From contig JAHNZQ020000227.1 of the NCBI GenBank assembly GCA_019155205.2, positions 419,072 to 483,071 on the forward strand: DNA of 64,000 nt. Reading direction: 5' to 3'. The stretch comes from Gracilaria vermiculophylla. Its lineage: Eukaryota; Rhodophyta; Florideophyceae; Gracilariales; Gracilariaceae. The notes beneath the pieces were generated by a model. It was not told where the DNA came from and searched no databases. It saw only the letters and a list, made by a program, of their open reading frames with translations. Position numbers and translations under genes: made by a program. Numbering within the stretch: the first letter of the stretch is position 1; every line of letters starts with the position of its first letter. Of this stretch, positions 47,636 to 58,664 are shown piece after piece.

Positions 47636-50600
47636 ATGGACGTTGAAGAGCTGTACGATGAGTTTGGAAACTATGTAGGTCCCGAACTCTCAGATTCCGA
47701 TTCTGATGCGTCAGAGCCCAAAGAGCATCTAGAGCCCGAGCAGCCAACCCAGCATCAGAACGGCAAAGATCAGGTGGACACTTCAGCCAATAGACTGGTA
47801 CCATCGAACGTATCACGGACTCAAGATGCTAAAACAGATGAAACACCGAAACAAAGTGATATCAACACGCAGGCCATTGTACTCGCAGAAGACAAGCAAT
47901 ATTATCCATCGGCAGAAGATGTGTTTGGCGACGACACTGAAGTTCTCATAGAAGAAGAAGATGCACAGGGTATTTCAGAACCAATCGTTGCTCCTATGGT
48001 TGAGCCCTCGTCTGGATTGCACGAAAGTCAGGATACGATACCGCCCTCAAAATACAGCCGAAGGTTCCTAACGGATGCAATTTTGCCATACCCGTCGCTT
48101 TTGCGAAATATTGCTCTCGTTGGTCATTTACATCACGGCAAAACATCCTTTGTAGATATGTTATTTGAGGCCACCCATGAGATGCCATGGGGAACTTTAG
48201 ACGATAGAGATTTACCTGTGAGGTACATGGACACAAGACACGATGAACAGCAGCTAAAGATTTCTATCAAGTCAACTGCATCAACTTTCTTGATGCAAAG
48301 CTCCTCAGAAAAGTCTTATGGCATCACCGTGCTCGATACGCCAGGACATGTAAACTTTCTCGATGAAGCAGTTGCTGCTATGAATTTGGTGGACGGAGTT
48401 GTTGTTTTCGTCGATGTTGCAGAGGGTGTTATGATGGGTACCGATGTACTTTTGCGAAGAGCAGCATTAATGCGTCTGGATATCGTTCTTGTTATCTCTA
48501 AAATTGATCGGTTGTGTCTGGAACTCCGCTTACCTCCCACTGACGCATATCACAAGATTCGAAACATCATTGATTCTGTCAATGATATATTGCAACCATA
48601 CGAGGTACCTCTTTTATCTCCAACTCGTGGAAACGTAGCGTTCACATCTTCCACTGAGAGCGTATGTTTTACAATACCGCAATTTGCACAGGTGTATGTC
48701 GATTTTGCGGGCGGTGCAGACAAGTTCCCTTTGAAAGCATCTCAGTTATCGCACAGACTGTGGGGAGAAGTTTATTATGACACTCAGACTAGAAAGTTTT
48801 CAAAGAAACCAGGTCCTGGAACGGATGTGAGGACATTCGTGTCGTTCATACTCGAACCATTTTATAAGCTCCACACAGCAGTTTTATCTCATGATGTCGA
48901 AGACCTGACTGAATATTTGAGGAGAAACAACCTAATGGCATCGACAAAAACCAAGTTGCCTATTGGTCGTGATCCAGCATTATTTGGCAAGGGGGTCGAT
49001 CGAAGAGCTCTGGACGGGGATTTGAAAGCACAGCTAAAGCACGTGAGTAAAAACGTGTTTGGAATGGGGAACATGGCAGGGTTTGTAGATATGTTGGTTC
49101 GACACGTCCAATCTCCTGACGATGCGGCTCGGAGAAAATTGGAAGCAATGCACGGCTACGAGGTGATAGGCTCTGAAGAAAGTCGGTTATCCTGGTTCTC
49201 TTCGACATGTCTCTGTTCCACTGAAAAGACAGCTCCGTTGTCTGCTTATGTGGGGAAACTGATTCCAGATGAGAAAGCGCAGCATTTTGACTGCCTCGTT
49301 CGCATACTGAGTTCATCTGTTAGAAAAGGAGAAGTCGTTCGCGTTCTAGGAAATGCATACGATAGGGACACTAACGATGAGGATCAATCCGTGGGAAAAG
49401 TTGGCGACATATTTGTCCCTTGTGGACGATTCAAGATTGGAGTGGACAGTGCTAGCGCGGGTCAAATCGTTCTGATTAGGGGCATCGACAGCACTGTCTA
49501 CAAGTCAGCAACATTAGTTTCTCCTGCACACCCAGCCAGTTCGAATGCCTTCATTTTCAGACCTCTGCAAGAGTATATTCCAACTGCAGTCTTGAAGGTC
49601 GCTGTCGAACCAGTACGGCCTTCAGAGCTTCCGAAAATGATTTCCTCACTTCGACAATGCGTGAACTCCTACCCAGGCCTCGTTACCAAAGTAGAGGAAA
49701 CGGGTGAGCATACGCTTCTTGGGTCTGGTGAGCTATATATGGATTGCGTGCTGCGGGATCTCCGAAAGTTTTTTGCGACCATTGAGGTCAAGGTCTCCGA
49801 CCCGGTCGTTCCTTTTGCTGAAACTGTCCTGGAGACATCCGCGTTGAAGTGCTACGCTGAGACTCAAAACAAACAGAATAAGGTGGTCATGATTGCCGAG
49901 CCTCTTGAGGAAGGCATCATGACGGCTTTGGACAATGGTGCCCTCGCCAAGAATCATAATTCACCCGAGGTCCTGAGGGAGTGCGGGTGGGACGCTTTGG
50001 CTTCGAAATCTCTGTGGACTTTTGGTCCTGACAAAGTAAAGGGACCAAACGCGCTTCTGAACGATGTGCTAATCGAAGACTCTCGTTTGAAAGCTGATTT
50101 GGTGCGGAACTCCATTGTTCAAGGGTTTTGCTGGGCTGTGCGAGAAGGCCCTTTGGCTGATGAACCAGTTCGCGGTGTCAAAGTTCGCCTTTTGGATACA
50201 ACCATTTCAGACTCTCAGGAAGGTCGATCAGCCGCTCAAGTGATTCCTACTTGCAGAAGGGCAGTTTACTCTTCAATACTGACGGCAACCCCGCGTCTAA
50301 TGGAGCCCGTGTATGTGTCGGAGGTTATTTGTGCCCCCGAATCCATGAACGTGGTGCACACTTTAGTGGGGAAGCGCAGAGGAACGGTAATTTCAGAATC
50401 AGATGTTGCGGGGACACCGTTGAAGCGCGTGATTTTGCACATGCCTGTTCTTGAGTCGGTGGGCTTTGAAACTGATCTGAGAAGCCTGACTTATGGGTCT
50501 GCTTTCTGCATGCAATTGTTTGACCACTGGAGCATACTTCCTGGGGACCCACTCGACAAGACCATTCCGCTTCCCACACTTCATGTTTCTGGCAGGGCAG

Positions 50601-50737
50601 AACTTGCACGTGAATGCATGGTGAAAACTAGGAGAAGAAAAGGCATGCCTGATGACGTTTCTATTACAAAGTACTTCGACGACCCGTTGCTCGTGGAGTT
50701 GGCGGCCGACAACGAAGTTCTACGACAGTTTTTGTAG
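47636..50737 (+). CDS. EFTUD2: U5 snRNP GTPase Snu114/EFTUD2
   Basis: A single-exon protein of 1033 residues, starting at ATG 47636 because orthologues begin Met-(Asp)-x-x-Leu-Tyr-Asp-Glu-Phe-Gly-Asn-Tyr. It is the EF-2-like GTPase that drives Brr2 and spliceosome activation and disassembly. The acidic N-terminus (about 1-120) is typical. G1 is Gly-His-Leu-His-His-Gly-Lys-Thr near residue 160. G3 is Asp-Thr-Pro-Gly-His near 235. G4 is Ser-Lys-Ile-Asp (usually Asn-Lys-Ile-Asp) near 287. Domains II-V follow with Gly-Ser-Gly-Glu-Leu-Tyr-Met-Asp, as in EF-2-like proteins. Its presence agrees with a spliceosomal, intron-containing genome. Confidence 0.95.
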   Translation: MDVEELYDEFGNYVGPELSDSDSDASEPKEHLEPEQPTQHQNGKDQVDTSANRLVPSNVSRTQDAKTDETPKQSDINTQAIVLAEDKQYYPSAEDVFGDDTEVLIEEEDAQGISEPIVAPMVEPSSGLHESQDTIPPSKYSRRFLTDAILPYPSLLRNIALVGHLHHGKTSFVDMLFEATHEMPWGTLDDRDLPVRYMDTRHDEQQLKISIKSTASTFLMQSSSEKSYGITVLDTPGHVNFLDEAVAAMNLVDGVVVFVDVAEGVMMGTDVLLRRAALMRLDIVLVISKIDRLCLELRLPPTDAYHKIRNIIDSVNDILQPYEVPLLSPTRGNVAFTSSTESVCFTIPQFAQVYVDFAGGADKFPLKASQLSHRLWGEVYYDTQTRKFSKKPGPGTDVRTFVSFILEPFYKLHTAVLSHDVEDLTEYLRRNNLMASTKTKLPIGRDPALFGKGVDRRALDGDLKAQLKHVSKNVFGMGNMAGFVDMLVRHVQSPDDAARRKLEAMHGYEVIGSEESRLSWFSSTCLCSTEKTAPLSAYVGKLIPDEKAQHFDCLVRILSSSVRKGEVVRVLGNAYDRDTNDEDQSVGKVGDIFVPCGRFKIGVDSASAGQIVLIRGIDSTVYKSATLVSPAHPASSNAFIFRPLQEYIPTAVLKVAVEPVRPSELPKMISSLRQCVNSYPGLVTKVEETGEHTLLGSGELYMDCVLRDLRKFFATIEVKVSDPVVPFAETVLETSALKCYAETQNKQNKVVMIAEPLEEGIMTALDNGALAKNHNSPEVLRECGWDALASKSLWTFGPDKVKGPNALLNDVLIEDSRLKADLVRNSIVQGFCWAVREGPLADEPVRGVKVRLLDTTISDSQEGRSAAQVIPTCRRAVYSSILTATPRLMEPVYVSEVICAPESMNVVHTLVGKRRGTVISESDVAGTPLKRVILHMPVLESVGFETDLRSLTYGSAFCMQLFDHWSILPGDPLDKTIPLPTLHVSGRAELARECMVKTRRRKGMPDDVSITKYFDDPLLVELAADNEVLRQFL

Positions 50738-50815
50738 CACGGACAGAAAGCAATACGGACTCAAGATGGGCAAAGCACGAGAAATTTTGGTAAAGCGTGG
50801 GAAAGCAAAGATTTA

Positions 50816-52840
<2,025 letters not shown>

Positions 52841-55066
52841 TCATCTGATCAGATAGCGCCCGACGAGCACGCCTCTCTTCACGCCGCCGTGTATAATTGG
52901 TTCTGCAAATTGTACAGGCTCGCCATGGAAAGCGCCCAGCCACAATATTGCAGAGCCGATAATGATGTCGCGCCGTACTGGATTTTCATCCTTAACCGTG
53001 ATAATCATGTACTTTGATGGTAGACTCGTAACATCGTTGGTCACCAGATCTACTTTTGGCACCTGGTCCGCGTTCCACACTGGGTTTTGTGTCGCAGCAA
53101 TCGTGTCTGATCGAAATTGGCCCTCATCGAGTTCGGCAACGGCGGGTCCGTGGAATATACAATAAGGATCAGCATAATGTCCTTCGCCGAGCTCGTCATG
53201 CTTTTTCCAGATCAGATGGTTCTCGATCCGCAACGCTCTTGCAACAGCTATGCGCCGTCCACCGTTGTCCATATCTGGAATGTCTGTGGCACCGAGAGTA
53301 ACAAACACCATCTGCAACCGCTTTCGACCGTCCTCCACCGGTGCAGCGCTTCGCGACAGTACAGAAAAAGATCGTGGTGACTTGGGTAAGAGCGGAGTAT
53401 CTTCGGCTTCATCGTCTTGGTCAAACTCTGACACAATGTCCTTCAAGTCCCGGACAGCGTGCACGCGCGACATAGAGGCGCGAAAAGTTGCAAACACAGG
53501 GGAGTGATCCGAGGTCATGATCTCATCGGCAGGCTGATACTCATCAAGAACAAGATTACAGCCGGGAAGAGAGCGAAACAGAATGCGATCACAGTAGGAT
53601 GGAATTCGCATCTTGACGGCCGAGTATCGTCGAGAGCCACGTTCGTATCTGTAGGTTGGGGCGAAGTTCAATTTGCCTTCCGAAAAGCCGTGGAAAACCT
53701 TTCCCGCTCCCATTTCGTGCAGAAGCTGGTCGGCATCTTGTAAAGGTTTCCAGGAGCTTTGTTGCACGTGCCTCAAGACCTCGGCCCTGTCGAGGTTGAT
53801 TCGGTAGTTTAGATCGCCCATCCAAAAAGTGTAGTGAATAGGATTTGCCATGAAATGCGCGTGCTCATCGTCGCGAAGATCGTGCAGACCGGAAGCAATG
53901 GATGAAAAATCGTCGTTGCGGCGACCAACTTCACCATGGTGAGCAGCCAGATGGGAGTTTATAATGAGAAAGTCGGTGTCGTACACACTGAAACGAGCGC
54001 CTATGGCGCCTTTATTACCCATAACCCCCGCGACGCCAACGTTTGCAGTATCGACGCGAAGATTCGAAACATGGGGGGACAGCGAGTTGCGCACAAAAAC
54101 GGTGAGGCCTCGATCCCAACTTGCGTGTTTGACAATGCACGAGTAGTGTGAATCCGGGAAATGGGCGGCGAGCAACGACTGCCAATGGTCCTTGGCGGAT
54201 GACGAGGAGGGCTGTGTGTTGAGCGACGCAGAAGTTGAAGTAAGGGGTGGATTTAATTCAGATTGTGGCGGGGGGCGTTGGTGTTGTGACGAAGCGTTTT
54301 CCGGGAGCGACGCGGCGTTAGAGGGCAACAGGTCATCGGTGGAGGAGGTTGACGAATCATCCGAAGGGGACGGTTGGGAGGTTGACGAATCGGAGCAGTG
54401 TGGGGCGGGTGCGGAGGGGGCTGACGGGGTGTAGGAACATTCCTGGACGGCGACGGCGACAATGTGGGCGGAGCGGGCGTGCTGAAGCCACGGGGAGAGG
54501 TCGTCCGGTGGCTGGTGGTTTCCAACGTTGAAGGTAGTGAGAAAGAGATTGAGGGCGGGCGGGGAGCGCTGGCCTCGCACATGCGCCAGCAAGTGCAAAA
54601 AGGTGTCTGCGGCGTGGCGCGTGAGAAACTCAAACGTGTGCGGGTTGTGGCCGTCGGACAGGACGACAGCGCGCCCCCTGCCGAAGAAGAGGCCGCGCTT
54701 GACGAGGCGCAGGTGTTGCAGGGGCGCGAGCGGGGTCTCGGCGTAGCGCGCGCCGTCGAGCTCGACGGTGTGGCGGTCGGGCGGGCGCGGCGGGGTGAGG
54801 ACGAAGAGCGTGCGGCGCTGGGTGCACAGCAGGAGCGGCGGGCCGTTTGCGGCGGCGCGGAACAGAAACGTCGAGGGCGACAGCTGGCGCATGGCGCGCG
54901 GCACGCGACGGAGGCGCGGCGGGAGGCGCGGGGCGCGGGGGCGCGAGAGGTAGACCGACACGGCCACCGCGAGCAGCCCGCAGGCGGCGGCCGAAACGCA
55001 GTACGGGTTCGAGAGCAATCGCCACAGCAGGGCGGCGCGCGCGGCGGGCTGGCCCACGCTATCCAT
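52841..55066 (-). CDS. membrane-anchored inositol polyphosphate 5-phosphatase with C2-like tail
   Basis: A single-exon protein of 741 residues that removes the 5-phosphate from inositol phosphates or phosphoinositides. One hydrophobic segment near residues 20-42 is a likely membrane anchor. A Ser/Pro-rich linker (about 205-285) interrupts the catalytic domain after Phe-Asn-Val-Gly-Asn and the Gln-Glu-Cys metal site. The rest of the domain has Asn-Lys-Gly-Ala-Ile-Gly, Asn-Ser-His-Leu-Ala-Ala-His, Trp-Met-Gly-Asp-Leu-Asn-Tyr-Arg, Pro-Ser-Tyr-Cys-Asp-Arg-Ile and Ser-Asp-His-Ser-Pro-Val, which are all the family signatures. The last 170 residues resemble a C2 domain (Ala-Asp-Pro-Tyr, Asn-Pro-Val-Trp-Asn, Val-Lys-Asp-Glu). 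The start Met lies next to a GGC repeat. Confidence 0.88.
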   Translation of the reverse strand: MDSVGQPAARAALLWRLLSNPYCVSAAACGLLAVAVSVYLSRPRAPRLPPRLRRVPRAMRQLSPSTFLFRAAANGPPLLLCTQRRTLFVLTPPRPPDRHTVELDGARYAETPLAPLQHLRLVKRGLFFGRGRAVVLSDGHNPHTFEFLTRHAADTFLHLLAHVRGQRSPPALNLFLTTFNVGNHQPPDDLSPWLQHARSAHIVAVAVQECSYTPSAPSAPAPHCSDSSTSQPSPSDDSSTSSTDDLLPSNAASLPENASSQHQRPPPQSELNPPLTSTSASLNTQPSSSSAKDHWQSLLAAHFPDSHYSCIVKHASWDRGLTVFVRNSLSPHVSNLRVDTANVGVAGVMGNKGAIGARFSVYDTDFLIINSHLAAHHGEVGRRNDDFSSIASGLHDLRDDEHAHFMANPIHYTFWMGDLNYRINLDRAEVLRHVQQSSWKPLQDADQLLHEMGAGKVFHGFSEGKLNFAPTYRYERGSRRYSAVKMRIPSYCDRILFRSLPGCNLVLDEYQPADEIMTSDHSPVFATFRASMSRVHAVRDLKDIVSEFDQDDEAEDTPLLPKSPRSFSVLSRSAAPVEDGRKRLQMVFVTLGATDIPDMDNGGRRIAVARALRIENHLIWKKHDELGEGHYADPYCIFHGPAVAELDEGQFRSDTIAATQNPVWNADQVPKVDLVTNDVTSLPSKYMIITVKDENPVRRDIIIGSAILWLGAFHGEPVQFAEPIIHGGVKRGVLVGRYLIR

Positions 55067-55070
55067 GGCG

Positions 55071-55091
55071 GAGGGCGGCGGCGGTGGCGGA

Positions 55092-55141
<50 letters not shown>

Positions 55142-55170
55142 GCGGCGGCGGGCGGCGGCGGAGGCGGGCG
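55071..55170. repeat. GGC/GCC triplet repeat in the 5' leader of the phosphatase gene
   Basis: About 100 bp of GGC triplets, including about 16 uninterrupted units (55092-55140), lie 5-100 bp upstream of the start codon. On the transcript they read GCC/CCG. In the frame of the start codon they would encode polyproline, with no upstream ATG. Confidence 0.9.
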
Positions 55171-57035
55171 GTGGCGCCCCTCGGCGAGAACGGAGGAACG
55201 GTGGGCGGAAGCGAGTGGTGGACTGGGGCGGTTGTTACGCACAGCGCGGCGGGCGCGGCTGCAGCGGCGACTGGCAAATAAGCAGCGGCGGGCGGTGGCG
55301 CGGCGGGCGCAAATTTGGGCAATTGGAGCGCAAGCGCGCGGGCGGCGTGGCTTGGACACGGTGGCGGCGGGCGGGCGCTGCGCATCACCATGACGCGGTA
55401 GTGTGAATGGGTCATACAGAGCGCAGTGGTGTGGGGCTCGCGCGCCGCCGGCGGTGGATTTGTTGCCGGAACGGACGCGCGCGGCCGCGCTGCGAAGGTA
55501 AGCGACGCACGGCTCGCTCATTGCCGTGGTGGCGCCACACTTGGACCCACAGCACTGGCCGCGCCGCCGTTGCTCCGTCCGCCGCCCACCGTCAGCTGCT
55601 CATGATCACTTTTGCTGGCGCCGCACTGTCTGCTCGTCGACGCGCACAAGACGCTTTTTACTACCATCACCTTGTTGGCGGCGCGATATTAGGCAACGCC
55701 CCAAATTTTACCAAAAGCGCCAACGCACAAATTGCTGCACATCGTGCCCCCTGCCGAGCACTGAGCCGCTCTCTTCGACTGCTTCCCGCCTCAAGTGCAG
55801 CGAGCAGCGTCTGCAAGCCGAGCACCCCCCGGGCTGGGGTAACACCAGCCACTGCAACCAGCGGCAAGCCAATAGCATCTACTGCGCTCAACACTAGCTG
55901 TCGTTCCTCTTTCGGAGCCGCTACGCTTGCACTTGCACCGCTAATCTGCACACTTCCTCACGTCCCGCCCACACGCAACGTGCGGTGAACTGCGCGAGAC
56001 TGCTGGTGTTCGTCATCCACGGCTGACAGCACCACCGTTCGCGTCCCGACTAAGTAGTTCCCAAAGAGGCGCGTATTCACCTCACCCGTTCAAGGCTGTG
56101 CACGGCGCCGCGACATCTCTCCATCTTCCTCCGGCACAACGCCCAAGCCCTTGCGAACAAAACAAGCCACAGTGTAGAATCCCATTTCTGTCGCACACTC
56201 ACTCATTCACGTCGCATGCGCCACACCTGCACGCGCACCTGCGGTGCGCTTGGGGCGCACAACGCGCAGCGAGCTCGAAGACACGCGATGGGGACCAACC
56301 GTGCGCCCCCCTTCGGTCTGCTCGCCCACCCGCGCCAGCGGCCCAACCACGTTCTATTGGTGCGCGCGCGCCCCCGCTCCAGCTCGCGCGCGCGTGCGCG
56401 CCTGCGCGCGGCGAGCCGTGCCACACGTGGCACGGCCGGTGCAGCGCCGCAACAAAGTCCGTGCACGCACACCGCGCCGCAGTGCGTCACGCACGGCGCG
56501 CAGCGCGCAGCGGCAGCACATGCGCCGCGCGCCTGCACGCCGCCTGGCCGCCGCACGCCCTCGCCGCCGCCCGCTTCCGCACCGCTGCCTTTGCCCGCCT
56601 TCGCCCCTCCGCCTCCCTCCTTCTGCCTCCGCCTGCGCGCCCCCGCTGGCAGCGCCCACCAACGCCCTCTCCGCCCGCGCCTCCCTTCACCCCTCCCATG
56701 CGAATGGCATCAACCACGATGCGCTGTAAGCGGAGCAAATGCCTTGCCAAAAATATACTACACCTACAGTATGTAAACCTTTCCAATCAACATTACATGC
56801 CACACAATTGCTACCCTTCGTACCAATTTCCCATGTTTGCCGCGTCTCCATCGCCGTCTAAACAAATCCTTTTCCAAAATCACTTCAATCTTTACGTGAT
56901 ATCCTATGTTCAACAAAACATCACATTCGCCGTTGAGCATCACTCTCACTCCCTCGCTCTCAACCCGCTGCTGCCGCTGACCGCCAAATCGCAACACCTT
57001 CAAAACACATCCGCCCCAAAGTCGCCGCCGCCGCC
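55171..57035. promoter_or_regulatory. GC-rich divergent region between the phosphatase and ribophorin II genes
   Basis: About 1.9 kb, strongly GC-rich with CGC-rich runs at 56340-56700. Long open frames on all frames come from composition and are not supported as genes. The two flanking genes diverge, so it holds both promoters. Confidence 0.5.
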
Positions 57036-57917
57036 ATGCTTTTCAGTCCCCTCATCGCGCTGCTCGCGGCAGCATTCGCCCTGGCATCTGCGCATTCGAT
57101 GTACTTCGAGAAAGCCACCTTCAAGGTATCCTTTCTGCGAGGCGGAGAGAAGGTTCAACGCGTGCGACTGTCGGCCGACCGCGATGCCCTCACCCGCGTT
57201 GCAAGCCCTCATCTGCAAATTGCACCCGATGACTCTCTCGCCTGCCAGGTTTCGTTTCTGGACGATCAGCAGCGGCCGGCAGCCCCCACGCAAGTCTTTC
57301 TCCGCTTCGAGAATAAGAACAATGATAAAGACAACTTTTATCTGCTCACCAAGAAGGGGCGCGATTTCAAAGTTGACGTCAAACTAGCCAAGCAAATCAA
57401 AGCCGATCTGCAATTCTGGCAGAAGGACAGCTCTTATAGGGTACAACTCATTATGGGTGACGTAAACTTGCACCCGTGCGAAACGTGGACCATCATCGAC
57501 CACATGACTTTTTCAGAGCAAGCAAGCGACCTTTTCAAGGAACCGGAGAGAGGTGTTTTCGATTTCGACGTCAGCGTTAAGAAAACACTCTTACCGGAGT
57601 TTGACTCGCCCGTCCCCGCCCCTCAAAAGAGGGCTCATCCAGTCGTCGTTATATGTGGTTTGATCGGCGTCATCCTTCCTTTTATAGTCTTGCTCTATGC
57701 ATGGGCCCAAATGGGCGTCTTCCCTCTAAGCTTTAAAGGCAAGCATAACTTGGGCGTTCTTATCGGCTTCGAGGCATGTGTTTTCGCATACATTGTCGCA
57801 CTCGTAATGTTCTGGGTGAAATGGAACATCATCGTTACATGGAAGGTAATGGCTGTCTTGATGGTACCAACATACATTCTGGGACGGCAATTACTTTTGG
57901 AAAACACAAACAAGTGA
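57036..57917 (+). CDS. RPN2: oligosaccharyltransferase subunit ribophorin II/Swp1
   Basis: A 293-residue ER membrane protein of the N-glycosylation complex, the length of yeast Swp1 (286) and far shorter than animal RPN2 (about 630). Residues 1-19 are a signal peptide ending Ala-Ser-Ala. The luminal part has Leu-Arg-Phe-Glu-Asn and Leu-Ile-Met-Gly-Asp segments. After Leu-Leu-Pro-Glu-Phe and a Pro-rich turn come three membrane helices (about 205-228, 241-263, 268-287), with Lys-Trp-Asn between the last two and Leu-Ala/Gly-Gly/Arg-x-x-Leu at the end. That topology and the Pro-Glu-(Phe/Ile) linker are diagnostic of the family. Confidence 0.85.
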   Translation: MLFSPLIALLAAAFALASAHSMYFEKATFKVSFLRGGEKVQRVRLSADRDALTRVASPHLQIAPDDSLACQVSFLDDQQRPAAPTQVFLRFENKNNDKDNFYLLTKKGRDFKVDVKLAKQIKADLQFWQKDSSYRVQLIMGDVNLHPCETWTIIDHMTFSEQASDLFKEPERGVFDFDVSVKKTLLPEFDSPVPAPQKRAHPVVVICGLIGVILPFIVLLYAWAQMGVFPLSFKGKHNLGVLIGFEACVFAYIVALVMFWVKWNIIVTWKVMAVLMVPTYILGRQLLLENTNK

Positions 57918-58198
57918 CCTACTGCGTTAAACACTGAAATTTTTATGAGCCACGCGATCAATATGTACAGTCACTGACTCGTCCTGCAAGACGTGCCCAG
58001 ATAGAGAGGCGCACAAGTTATCCGCTTTTCGTGGCTTCTATAATGGTAGTAGTCTGTGTTTCCGTTACTTTTTTCCCGTAATATCGAAAAATTGTTCACA
58101 GATGCACGCCTCTGAAATAGTAACCGGACCGCAGACTTCTAAACGTTCAGGACACCAGTTCCACCTCATAGGCAATGCATTGCATAGCGCTAGTCCCC
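57918..58198. other. intergenic, no gene recognised
   Basis: About 280 bp between ribophorin II and the candidate ORF on the minus strand. I see nothing in it. Confidence 0.4.
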
Positions 58199-58536
58199 TT
58201 AAATTCCTGCACGAGTCGAGAAATTACGGCGGTCAAATTCGGTCTTCTGCAAGTAACTGAATGAACCCTGGACGGCTTCCGATCGGTGCCCGTTACGCAG
58301 GATTTGAGTTGTGACATTGACTATTTTAGCTTTGAGATCCCAAGTCGAGTCCCGAGAAGAGTTTAATGACTTCCACACCGCATTCCTCATGTCTAAAGCA
58401 GAATCAAAGCGAGATATCTCCAAACACTTTCTTGCACAATACCTGACATAAGATCTCACCAATTGTCACAAAGTATTTGGGTTTGGTTGGGATTCTAGCC
58501 ACAAGCGTTCCAACGACTCCTTGACCATGAACGCCA
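58199..58536 (-). other. candidate small gene with an in-frame TGA
   Basis: On the minus strand the frame opens at ATG codons near 58528-58536 (Met-Ala-Phe-Met-Val-Lys-Glu-Ser-Leu-Glu-Arg). It meets one TGA after Asn-Pro-Asn-Thr-Leu and goes on for 87 codons to TAA 58199. Codon use and the even spread of charged and hydrophobic residues look protein-like on both sides of the TGA. I do not recognise a family. The TGA could be a nonsense change from CGA, a selenocysteine codon, or a sign that this is not a gene. Confidence 0.4.
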
Positions 58537-58664
58537 TCAAGACCATCTGTTCGCCACAATATTTTTTCTCTTTTTTTTTGAACAGATGCGCGGGTGAGGT
58601 GGATACTCGTTAATTGGTGAATCTAACAAATACTGGTTTCCAAGAGGATGCCGTCAGATGAAGT

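Noticed and set aside
54253..55521. Long Arg/Pro/Ala-rich frames on both strands overlapping the phosphatase gene
   Set aside because: They come from GC-rich codons read out of frame. The phosphatase frame has full domain homology, and these have none.
56098..57387. 429-codon plus-strand frame before ribophorin II
   Set aside because: Composition is dominated by Ala, Pro, Arg and His, there is no motif, and it overlaps the start of the well-supported RPN2 frame.
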